This document shows positions 8,250-14,986 of a stretch of 21,032 nt of DNA, piece by piece. The notes beneath the pieces were generated by a model. It was not told the DNA's origin. It saw nothing but the letters and a program-made list of their open reading frames with translations, and ran no database searches. Location: contig CAWGCA010000017.1 of NCBI GenBank assembly GCA_963820955.1, positions 1-21,032 on the forward strand. Reading direction: 5' to 3'. This DNA is from CAWGCA01 sp963820955 (GTDB lineage Bacteria > Pseudomonadota > Gammaproteobacteria > Chromatiales > Chromatiaceae). The position numbers and the translations under genes are program-made. The stretch's first letter is position 1. The number at the start of each line of letters is the position of its first letter.

Positions 8250-9278
8250 TCAACTCGCCAAGCGCTCTTGCAGGCGTTTGTTGCCCTGCCAATAGCCGCA
8301 CCAGTCCCGATGGGTGAGGGTGCGCGCGCACTTGGTTAGGATGTCGTGGAAGATCTTGCCGTTGCTCCAGCGCCGGGTGTCTTCCCGGTAGGCCGCCTCG
8401 TTGGCATAGTTGGCCAGGTGGCGGTTGCCGAACTTGTGGGTCTGGCCGATCTCCATGCGCCGAAAACGCGAGAAGTAGGATTGCGCCTGGTTGTTGTTCG
8501 TGCCATCGTCGGCCCAGTACTCACGCTGATGATTGACCCGCCGCATCGGGAAGTGGGCATGCAGCAGGTCGTAGGCGTCAGACTCGTCGGCAGAAATGAC
8601 GGTTCCAGGGGCGATGAAGTGTTTGGCCAAGGTGCCGACATCGGTTTGGTTTTCCCGCCGAATCACGAAGCTCAGGGTCCTGCGCGCACCAACGGGCCCT
8701 CGCGCACCGCTCTCCTCGCAATGCTTCTCACGCATCACCAGGATACAACGCTTATCCGGATCCTGGTTCTGTGCTAGCCGTCGATCAACCCGCTCTTCTT
8801 TCTTGTTCTGTGGGCGAATATGGCCGTTCACATAGGCACCGTCCACCTCGACCGCTCCGGACAGCGGCGTCTCATCGCGCTGTACCATGAGACTCTCGCG
8901 GATCTTGTGCACCAGCACGAAGGCAGTCTTGTATTGAACCCCCAAATCACGGCTGATCTGCAAGGCTGAGAGACCTTTTGCCGCGTTGGTATAGAGTGCC
9001 ACTGCGGCCAGATAAACCCGAAGCGGCAACTTGTGGTGGGCAAAGATCGTCCCGGAGGTCACCGAGAAAGTGTGTGCGCACGCCTTGCAGCGCCACTGCC
9101 GGCGACTGGGCAGGAACCAGTGACGTTCTCCGACCCCGCATACCGGACAGGCCACTTGCTCACCTTTGCCCCAACGCAGTTCCCGAAAAAGCTCGAACGC
9201 ATTATCGTCGCTGAGCGTAAAGATTTCCCGCACCGACAACGAGCGGGCCTCGGCTGAGAGGAGGAAATGTTGCGACAT
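8250..9278 (-). CDS. IS1595-family transposase
   Basis: This 342-aa protein is an intact DDE-type transposase of the IS1595 family. It has an N-terminal zinc ribbon (Cys44-Cys47 in CPVCG, Cys64-Cys67 in CKAC), then a helix-turn-helix-like part (ALQISRDLGVQYKTAFVLVHKI, about 105-126). The ISXO2-like catalytic domain has Asp146 in EVDGAYV, Asp231 in ISADESDAYD, the Asn-rich TNNNQAQSYFSRFRRME motif (about 260-276) and Glu276. The ATG at 9278 has GGAG 7 nt upstream. It lies about 100 bp inside the right inverted repeat and transcribes toward the passenger gene, whose stop is only 10 nt from its own. It is somewhat longer than the common ~310-aa members. Confidence 0.93.
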   Translation of the reverse strand: MSQHFLLSAEARSLSVREIFTLSDDNAFELFRELRWGKGEQVACPVCGVGERHWFLPSRRQWRCKACAHTFSVTSGTIFAHHKLPLRVYLAAVALYTNAAKGLSALQISRDLGVQYKTAFVLVHKIRESLMVQRDETPLSGAVEVDGAYVNGHIRPQNKKEERVDRRLAQNQDPDKRCILVMREKHCEESGARGPVGARRTLSFVIRRENQTDVGTLAKHFIAPGTVISADESDAYDLLHAHFPMRRVNHQREYWADDGTNNNQAQSYFSRFRRMEIGQTHKFGNRHLANYANEAAYREDTRRWSNGKIFHDILTKCARTLTHRDWCGYWQGNKRLQERLAS

Positions 9279-9373
9279 GGCAGTCTCCGGATGTGCCCAA
9301 CTCGCCCTCAGGATACCTCAGGTACTGGCTCATTCCGTGAGTCCATGCCGCGCTAAGTTGTTGATTCGCCCTA

Positions 9374-9399
9374 ATGTGCGGTTGCTACATAATTCCGGA
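9374..9399 (-). repeat. Right terminal inverted repeat of the IS1595-type element
   Basis: Reverse complement of the left repeat. The outer 19 bp are identical to the left end, followed by one mismatch and six more matching bases. Confidence 0.85.
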
Positions 9400-9573
9400 G
9401 ATGAGCATGTAAGCCTCTTATGGACGCGTCATGATCGGCCTGTGGGGAAAACGATTTCGCAAACGGGAAAACGCTCTGAGCATTTCAGTATTGTGGTCAG
9501 AACGATTAAAACACGGTTGAACTGTATTTGCGTTAAGACGCTGTTTATACAGTCTATTTCGTGATATTTGATG
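9400..9573. other. Intergenic stretch between the IS1595-type element and the MITE
   Basis: I see no supported gene, RNA or promoter here. Open frames on both strands are short and lack ribosome-binding sites. Confidence 0.5.
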
Positions 9574-9582
9574 CTCTGTGAT
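9574..9582 (+). repeat. Left 9-bp target-site duplication of the MITE
   Basis: CTCTGTGAT abuts the left terminal repeat and recurs exactly at 9801-9809 next to the right one. Confidence 0.75.
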
Positions 9583-9800
9583 CAGTGCTGTCCCATTAAC
9601 CTCCAACCGTCATGCCGGACTTGATCCGGCATCCAGTGAACGCATTGAAAAACCTGGATTCCGGACAAGTGCTTCGCACTTTCCGGAATGACGAACATCA
9701 GTGTTCAAATTCATGTCTATGCCGCAACTAATCACTATGAAAGAGCTGTCGTATCAATGCGTTCCAGTTATATGTAACGCAACTTAATGGGACAGCACTG
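9583..9800. mobile_element. 218-bp MITE-like non-autonomous element
   Basis: The element begins with CAGTGCTGTCCCATTAA (9583-9599) and ends with its exact reverse complement (9784-9800). A perfect 9-bp direct repeat, CTCTGTGAT, lies immediately outside each end, the mark of a transposition event. There is no transposase or credible ORF inside, so it must be mobilised by an enzyme encoded elsewhere. It contains a nested palindromic unit at 9608-9693. The 9-bp duplication and CA-start ends would suit families with 8-10-bp duplications such as ISAs1 or some IS4 members, but the parent is not in this window; the IS1595-type ends nearby are different. Confidence 0.8.
9608..9693. repeat. Nested palindromic repeat within the MITE
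   Basis: The outer arms CGTCATGCCGGA (9608-9619) and TCCGGAATGACG (9682-9693) are near-complementary. Inside are two further hairpins: ATGCCGGA-CTTGA-TCCGGCAT (9612-9632), and CCGGAC-AAGTGC-TTC-GCACTT-TCCGG (9661-9686). The CGTCAT.CCGGA...TCCGGAATGACG layout resembles dispersed extragenic palindromes seen in many proteobacterial genomes. It may have inserted independently into the MITE or be part of it. Confidence 0.7.
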
Positions 9801-9809
9801 CTCTGTGAT
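9801..9809 (+). repeat. Right 9-bp target-site duplication of the MITE
   Basis: CTCTGTGAT, identical to 9574-9582. Confidence 0.75.
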
Positions 9810-10043
9810 AGTCTTGTGTTTTGATGCGATGAGAAGGCTTGAGCCTCCACGGGGTTGAATCATCGTTACTTCATTTAAATGGTTTTCAATTCAGCAGGTT
9901 TAGCCGCTGAGTCAAGAACATATTGATAATGACATTTTTCATGCTATCAACATTTGTGTCCGCCGGAAAACCTGCGCCAATATTGGACTCTGGCGGGCTA
10001 TTTACAATCGAGTGGGAATAGGGTTAGAGGCCTGGATTCGATA

Positions 10044-10511
10044 ATGACCGGGGAACTGGCAGATCAGGATCGGGTGTTCATGCGGCGGGCGCTGGCACTC
10101 GCAGAAAAAGCCGAACAAGAGGGAGAGGTACCGGTTGGGGCGGTGCTGGTACGGGACGGTGACATCATCGGCGAAGGGTGGAACCGTTCCATCGGCAATC
10201 ATGATCCAAGCGCTCATGCTGAGATCCAGGCCCTGCGTGACGCAGGTGGCCGAATGGGCAATTACCGGCTGCCGGACACCAGCCTTTATGTAACGTTGGA
10301 ACCCTGTCCCATGTGTGCCGGGGCAATCATTCATGCCCGGGTGAACCGGGTGGTGTTTGGCGCTAGAGATCCCAAGGGTGGGGCGGCGGGCAGTGTCTTC
10401 GATTTTCTGCCTTCCGACCATCGATTCAACCATCGGGTGGAGGTGCAGGGCGGGATCCTGGAGCGGGAGTGCGGTGAACAGCTGCGCGCTTTTTTTGTTT
10501 CCCGTCGTTAA
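10044..10511 (+). CDS. tadA: tRNA-specific adenosine deaminase
   Basis: TadA converts A34 to inosine in the anticodon of tRNA-Arg(ACG), letting it read three codons. The 155-aa product has the cytidine/deoxycytidylate deaminase fold: HAE (His58, catalytic Glu60) and PCPMCAG (Cys88, Cys91) bind and use the zinc, and FGARDPKGGAAGS is typical of TadA. The ATG at 10044 gives the usual protein start (ADQDRVFMRRALALAEKAEQ). Only a weak GAGG lies upstream at a long distance, and an in-frame extension to 9954 is possible but looks untranslated. It converges on mltF, the same neighbour pairing as in Escherichia coli (tadA beside mltF). The 9810-10043 stretch before it holds nothing else I can identify. 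Confidence 0.96.
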   Translation: MTGELADQDRVFMRRALALAEKAEQEGEVPVGAVLVRDGDIIGEGWNRSIGNHDPSAHAEIQALRDAGGRMGNYRLPDTSLYVTLEPCPMCAGAIIHARVNRVVFGARDPKGGAAGSVFDFLPSDHRFNHRVEVQGGILERECGEQLRAFFVSRR

Positions 10512-10577
10512 CCGGCAGAGCAGTCCAGGTCGGCGTTTGGAGAGTCCTGAAGTCGGCCGATGCGTAGAAATCGGTAC

Positions 10578-11972
10578 TCAAAGCACGGCGGGTGTTGTTG
10601 ACAGCGCCTGTGTCTTTGTTTTCGGCTTTTCCTGACGCTGTGTGTTGTCCCATACTAGCAGATCATAGTAGCTTCGAATGTTGTCGACGTAGGTTACTGG
10701 CTCACGGCCGCGAGCGTAGCCGTGTTTCAAGGTACTGTAGTATTTCTCCTGGCTCAACAGCGGCAGGTACTGTTTTATATCGGCCCATTTGTCTGGGTCG
10801 CCGCCGCTCCGTTGGGTGAGGATACGGGCGTCTTCCAGGTGGGCGAAGCCGACGTTGTACCCAGCCAGGGCCAGCCACAGGCGGTCTGGCTCCTGAATTC
10901 TTTCGGGGATTTTTTTCTCCATGAGCCGCAAATAGCGGCTCCCCCCGAGTATGCTCTGTTCGGGATCCTGCCGGTCCTTGATGCCGAGCTGTTTTGCCGT
11001 TGCTTGCGTCAGCATCATGATTCCTTTGACACCGGTGGGAGAGACGGCCTTCGGGTTCCAATGGGACTCCTGGTAGCCGATTGCCGCCAGCAATTGCCAG
11101 TCCAGTCCGGTTTCCTCCGCCGCCAGTTTAAAATAGGGGATGAGCAAGGGCAGGCGCTTGGCTGAGTGTCGTCGAAAAGTGCGGGTATCGACGAATCCGA
11201 GCCTCTCGGCATGCCCGTAATAACGTTCGATCAGTTGATCCAGCTTGCCTTGATTTTTTATCTTTTCCAGGAAGTCCCGGGCGGCGTTGTACAGGCTGCT
11301 GTCCTCCGCATGAGGAAAGGCCCAGGCCAGTGGTAGTGGTGTTGTCAGGTCGAAGGCGACCTTCAACTCGGGATGAAAGCGACGGCTCAGGGCCACGACA
11401 TTGGAGTCGGCAACGGTGTAATCGATGACCTGTTCTTTCACCAGGTAGAGCAGTTCCTCGCTGTCGAGTTCGCTTTGCGCCACCCATCTTAGTTTGGGGT
11501 ACTGAGTCTTCAGTTTTTCCAACACCTCCTCGTGACTGCCGCCTCTTACGATCTCCAGGTTGCCGACAATGGTATCGGTGATCTTTTTCGGGCGTTTGCT
11601 GCCCGCCCGGTAAACCAGTTGCTGGGTGATATTCTGATAACCAGGTCCGAACCGGACCTCGGTCTCCTTGTTGTTGGTGACAGTGAGTCCAGCGGCGGCG
11701 AAATGAGCCTCTCCCGCGACAATTTTAGGAATGATCTCCTCGAAACGATCCGGAATGATGAATCTTGTTTTTACCCCCAACTCCCGAGCGAAAAGAGTGA
11801 CCAGTTCATACTCCAGTCCCTGCAGTCCTTCCCTACCCTCATAGTATGTGGTGGGGCTGTTGCGGGTGATTACGAGCAGTTCTCCTTCCTCCTTGATACG
11901 TTCAACCAGCGGTTTGGGTATGCTGCAACCGAGCAGCAGAGAAAACAGCAGAATGGAGGCGACGGAACGCAT
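10578..11972 (-). CDS. mltF: Membrane-bound lytic murein transglycosylase F
   Basis: MltF cleaves the glycan strands of peptidoglycan, leaving 1,6-anhydromuramic ends, and sits as a lipoprotein on the outer membrane. The 464-aa product starts MRSVASILLFSLLLGCS, a lipoprotein signal with the lipobox ending at Cys16. An amino-acid-binding-protein-type domain follows (about 30-260, ELLVITRNSPTTYYEG onward, regulatory in the family), then a soluble-lytic-transglycosylase domain (about 275-440) with the catalytic Glu302 in AAIGYQESHWNP and the GIMMLT and GYNVG motifs. An in-frame upstream ATG at 12092 would add 40 residues before the signal peptide and is rejected. No strong Shine-Dalgarno precedes the chosen ATG. 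The basic, Lys/Thr-rich tail is variable in the family. Confidence 0.94.
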   Translation of the reverse strand: MRSVASILLFSLLLGCSIPKPLVERIKEEGELLVITRNSPTTYYEGREGLQGLEYELVTLFARELGVKTRFIIPDRFEEIIPKIVAGEAHFAAAGLTVTNNKETEVRFGPGYQNITQQLVYRAGSKRPKKITDTIVGNLEIVRGGSHEEVLEKLKTQYPKLRWVAQSELDSEELLYLVKEQVIDYTVADSNVVALSRRFHPELKVAFDLTTPLPLAWAFPHAEDSSLYNAARDFLEKIKNQGKLDQLIERYYGHAERLGFVDTRTFRRHSAKRLPLLIPYFKLAAEETGLDWQLLAAIGYQESHWNPKAVSPTGVKGIMMLTQATAKQLGIKDRQDPEQSILGGSRYLRLMEKKIPERIQEPDRLWLALAGYNVGFAHLEDARILTQRSGGDPDKWADIKQYLPLLSQEKYYSTLKHGYARGREPVTYVDNIRSYYDLLVWDNTQRQEKPKTKTQALSTTPAVL

Positions 11973-12070
11973 TATCGACAGCGGGTTAGAATCTTTCCGA
12001 AAAGGGGTTAGTTGCAATGCCGGTATTTGTGTAGAATTATCGGCACATTGTAAAGCAGGTTGAGAGTTTC

Positions 12071-12098
12071 TTCCCGAAATCGGGAGATTCATCTCCGA
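12071..12098. promoter_or_regulatory. Overlapping small hairpins upstream of tRNA-Ser
   Basis: TCCCGA-AA-TCGGGA and GGAGA-TTCA-TCTCC share the GGGAGA segment and are mutually exclusive. They lie just before the tRNA, between it and the divergent mltF, possibly in a leader transcript. Function unknown. Confidence 0.25.
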
Positions 12099-12109
12099 AC
12101 TGGTTTTCA

Positions 12110-12199
12110 GGAGAGGTGCCGGAGCTGGCCGAACGGGCTTGACTCGAAATCAAGTGAACCCTATGGGTTCCCAGGGTTCGAATCCCTGCCTCTCCGCCA
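12110..12199 (+). tRNA. tRNA-Ser (anticodon CGA)
   Basis: A 90-nt class II tRNA with the acceptor stem GGAGAGG/CCTCTCC, discriminator G and encoded CCA at 12197-12199. The anticodon arm CTTGA-CTCGAAA-TCAAG gives anticodon CGA, reading UCG. The long variable arm (GAACCCTATGGGTTC region) and the T arm CAGGG-TTCGAAT-CCCTG are typical of serine tRNAs. It stands alone, divergent from mltF, and marks the left edge of the AT-richer accessory block. Confidence 0.95.
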
Positions 12200-12311
12200 T
12201 TATTTCATTTAAAACAATTAGTTGTAAGTCTGTTTCACTCTCAATCCCAGCCTTTTATCAGCTTTAGGCGCTACGTCCCGAATAACGACGTCTTGGATGG
12301 AAGGAAAGAGA

Positions 12312-12331
12312 AACCCCGCCGAGGCGGGGTT
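12312..12331 (-). terminator. Intrinsic terminator (best oriented for the small minus-strand gene)
   Basis: AACCCCGCC-GA-GGCGGGGTT is a perfect 9-bp stem with a 2-nt centre. On the minus strand it is followed by TTTCTCTTTCC, a T-rich tail, so it can end transcription of the 37-codon gene about 95 nt upstream. On the plus strand the tail is GGTTTGGG, weaker, though some bidirectional use (for tRNA-Ser) is possible. Confidence 0.65.
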
Positions 12332-12424
12332 GGTTTGGGTAGGGTTGACGCGATGTCGGCTTTCATCCGATAGATCGCTAACTTTTTCGAGTTTCGAATT
12401 CAGGAATGTTGTTGGCCAGGCGAG

Positions 12425-12538
12425 TTATATTACGCCAACCCATAGCAGGGTTCCCGCTGTTACTACAGTCAACACAGCGACGGCAGCGGCGGCACACCAA
12501 ACACACACATTTCCAATTTTCTGGGTGATTGCACTCAT
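12425..12538 (-). CDS. 37-aa small membrane peptide
   Basis: A short gene missed by length cut-offs. The ATG at 12538 has a strong GGAGG Shine-Dalgarno (12546-12550) 7 nt upstream, and TAA ends it at 12425. The product has a short polar start (MSAITQKIGNV), a Cys-Val-Trp-Cys patch (residues 12-15), then an unbroken hydrophobic run of about 20 residues (AAAAVAVLTVVTAGTLLWVG), so it is a single-pass membrane peptide. A terminator on the same strand follows. I do not recognise a family. The strong translation signal, hydrophobic segment and terminator argue that it is real. A 91-codon frame on the opposite strand over the same bases has no such signals. Confidence 0.6.
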   Translation of the reverse strand: MSAITQKIGNVCVWCAAAAVAVLTVVTAGTLLWVGVI

Positions 12539-12555
12539 ATATTGTCCTCCTATCC

Positions 12556-12942
12556 TAATAATCCTTTGCTAACTCAATGAGCTTCAAATCCACTACGTAT
12601 GCTGGTTAAATAAATTCGTACAGCTGAAGGGTAAATACGCCTCAAGTGTTTTGCAAGGGAAAATTTCCTTTATAATCAATATTTAACTCTATTATGGAAT
12701 ACTAATTCCTCGGTTTCTAACGACTGACTTCCATCAAATTCGGCTATTACATTTGATGTGTCCCGCAGCTTTGAGCTAGTGCACCCCGCCACTAATCCTG
12801 TAGGAGCACCCTCCCCGAGCAAAACTTCCATGTCTAGGTTTGCTCTCCGAAATAGTCGCTCCACTCTCTGGGGGTGGTGCCGATAAATTGGTTACACACA
12901 CAGATACAAGAATAAACAAATAAAGAATTAAGAAGGGTTGCT
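12556..12942. other. AT-rich gap between the small peptide gene and the GH13_18 gene
   Basis: No supported gene. A minus-strand frame at 12676-12864 (GTG start, 62 codons, ending ELVFHNRVKY) lacks a ribosome-binding site and may be chance or a remnant. The AT-rich stretches at 12600-12700 and 12895-12930 are where promoters for the small minus-strand gene and for the GH13_18 gene would lie, but I cannot fix boxes. Confidence 0.4.
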
Positions 12943-14697
12943 ATGGCTACGAACGTCCCACGGATGAAAAAAAAACTACCGAAAGGGGTAATATTGAACG
13001 CCTACCCTGACAGTATAGGGGGAACCCTGGCTGATACAGTGGATATGCTTAAAAGGCCGGAACTTAAAGACGCATTTTCATTGTTCTACATTCTGCCTTC
13101 TTTTTTCAATAGTGATTTGGATCGAGGATTTTCGATCATCGATTACAATCTCAATGAGGAACTTGTTTCCCGGAAAGATATTGAGGAGCTGGATAAGCTC
13201 AACATCACGTTGAAGTTCGATCTTGTATTAAATCATCTTTCCGCAGGCTCTCCTCAGTTTCAGGATATATTGAGACATGGAGATGAATCGGAATATAAAT
13301 CCTTTTTTATCGATTGGAATGATTTTTGGCGTTCGCACGGGCGCATGGGTGATGATGGTTATGTGATTCCAAAAGAAGACTATCTTCAGAGGCTCTTCAT
13401 GAGAAAGCCGGGTCTTCCAATACTAAAAGTCCGGTTTCCAGATGGTTCCGACAGACCTTACTGGAATACGTTTTATCAAGAGGTGACTTACCAGGAAATC
13501 GGCCCCAAGGATTTGGCGGGAATCGACGGGTTCCCTCAAGAGGAGGCCGAGACCGTTGCAGCGATTGTAAATGATGCCTTAAGGGCGAAAAAGGACGTTA
13601 GTGAAATAGAATTGGGTGCATATGCCCGTTACAAAGGAGATGTAGTATCTGTCGTTGAGCGCAACCGCAACTATTTGGGGCAAATGGATTTAAACGCTGA
13701 ATCTGAAGAAGTTTGGGATTTTTACGAGGAAACCTTTAGAAAACTGCGCGACTATGGTGCAAAGCTAATCAGGCTCGATGCATTTGCCTATCTGCACAAG
13801 CAACCTGGCATGATCAACTTTTTCAATAAACCCGGGACATGGGAGTATTTGGAAAGACTGAAGGGTATAGCAGAAAAGTATGATTTGATTCTTCTCCCGG
13901 AGATACACTCCGAATATGGCTACGGTCTTCATGAGGAAGTTGCAGACAAAGGCTTTCCGGTCTATGACTTTTTCTTTCCAGGTTTGGTTATTGATGCGCT
14001 TGATCGTGGAACAAACACCCATCTTTTGCGCTGGATAAGGGAGATATGCGAGAAGGGTATCAGAACGGTTAACATGCTCGGGTGCCACGATGGTATTCCT
14101 GTACTTGACTTAAGAGGCGAAGAGGTTGTTGGGGTCTCAAAAACCGGATTGTTAACGGATGAGCAAATCGATGCTGTTGTAGAAAGAATAATGGAGAGGG
14201 GTGGAAGGGTAAAAAACCTATTTGGTCCAGATGGTAAGAAAATATCGTACTATCAAGTCAATGCGACGTTTTTCAGCGCCTTAGGCGAAGATGAACAAAA
14301 ACTAAGACTTTCTCGAGCGATTCAAATGTTTATGCCGGGTATCCCGCAAGTCTGGTATCTTGACCTTTTTACAGGAAAGAATAACTATGCAGCGGCAGAC
14401 AATGCTGGTGCCGCGGGACATAAAGAAATAAATCGTACAATGCTCACCAACAGTGATATTGAGCAAGGCCTGAATGAATCAATCGTGCAAGACCAACTTC
14501 AACTCATTACACTGAGAAATACATCACCTGCTTTTGATGGTGAACTGAAGATTGTTAATACAGATGAAAATTCTTTAGAGTTGACGTGGAAAAATAAAAC
14601 ATGCACGGCAACATTGAAGGCAGATTTACGCGACTTTAACTTTACTATCGAACTTAATGATGAAGCCGGCGTTGACAGTCTAATGGCCTATGGTTAG
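12943..14697 (+). CDS. GH13 subfamily 18 glycoside phosphorylase (sucrose-phosphorylase type)
   Basis: The 584-aa protein aligns by eye with sucrose phosphorylases, which use phosphate to split an alpha-glucoside into glucose 1-phosphate and an acceptor. The (beta/alpha)8 barrel marks are present: FDLVLNHLS near 92-100; nucleophile Asp279 in LIRLDAFAYLHK; acid/base Glu320 in LLPEIHSEYGY; Asp383 in MLGCHDGIPVLDL; and MPGIPQVWYLDLFTGKNN near 464-481. It is longer than the ~500-aa sucrose phosphorylases, mainly through about 60 extra residues at roughly 180-245. GH13_18 also includes sucrose-6'-phosphate, glucosylglycerol and glucosylglycerate phosphorylases, so the acceptor is open. AGAAGGG precedes the ATG. 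The following HAD gene, of sucrose-phosphate-phosphatase type, fits a sucrose or glucoside osmolyte pathway. Base composition is AT-richer than the TCA genes, suggesting transfer. Confidence 0.85.
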   Translation: MATNVPRMKKKLPKGVILNAYPDSIGGTLADTVDMLKRPELKDAFSLFYILPSFFNSDLDRGFSIIDYNLNEELVSRKDIEELDKLNITLKFDLVLNHLSAGSPQFQDILRHGDESEYKSFFIDWNDFWRSHGRMGDDGYVIPKEDYLQRLFMRKPGLPILKVRFPDGSDRPYWNTFYQEVTYQEIGPKDLAGIDGFPQEEAETVAAIVNDALRAKKDVSEIELGAYARYKGDVVSVVERNRNYLGQMDLNAESEEVWDFYEETFRKLRDYGAKLIRLDAFAYLHKQPGMINFFNKPGTWEYLERLKGIAEKYDLILLPEIHSEYGYGLHEEVADKGFPVYDFFFPGLVIDALDRGTNTHLLRWIREICEKGIRTVNMLGCHDGIPVLDLRGEEVVGVSKTGLLTDEQIDAVVERIMERGGRVKNLFGPDGKKISYYQVNATFFSALGEDEQKLRLSRAIQMFMPGIPQVWYLDLFTGKNNYAAADNAGAAGHKEINRTMLTNSDIEQGLNESIVQDQLQLITLRNTSPAFDGELKIVNTDENSLELTWKNKTCTATLKADLRDFNFTIELNDEAGVDSLMAYG

Positions 14698-14986
14698 ACA
14701 ACTAAGCCGAAACGATACCGAGGGACGATAGGTAACGCGTATCTGGCGCTGACTATTGAAATGCTATGAGCTTTTCATCGATTGCGTTACAGGCCAGTGG
14801 CTATATCGTAGTTTCCCAAGGCTTACATCTCTTCTTCCGGCGGAATACCAAGATAGGCCAGTGTCCACACTGAAATAACAATGATCCAGTCTGTCAATGT
14901 CGTGAAGAGTGCACGGAAATCGAAGCAAGACTCCAGGTGGCACTTGTTCACGGGACAATTTAATAAAACGTTTTTGAAGGATTGGC
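14698..14986. other. Intergenic stretch between the GH13_18 and HAD genes
   Basis: 289 bp without a recognisable gene, terminator or repeat. The gap is long for a tight operon, so the HAD gene may have its own promoter or a gene may have been lost here. Confidence 0.4.

Larger units (their letters stand above)
7439..9399. mobile_element. IS1595-family transposon with passenger gene
   Basis: A 1961-bp unit is bounded by perfect 19-bp inverted repeats, TCCGGAATTATGTAGCAAC at 7439-7457 and its reverse complement at 9381-9399. The pairing extends inward to 26 bp with one mismatch (7439-7464 and 9374-9399). Inside are an intact IS1595 transposase on the minus strand and a convergent, damaged passenger gene on the plus strand. 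No 8-bp target duplication is visible beside the ends, so the flanks have changed or one side was rearranged. The family is known to include members with passenger genes; the boundaries here come directly from the repeats. Confidence 0.85.

Noticed and set aside
7430..9410. 8-bp target duplication of the IS1595-type element
   Set aside because: The bases just outside the two ends (CCGAATAT and GATGAGCA) do not match, nor does shifting the boundary by a base or two.
12297..12572. Plus-strand 91-codon frame
   Set aside because: It has no ribosome-binding site, runs through the terminator hairpin and is antisense to the better supported 37-codon gene.
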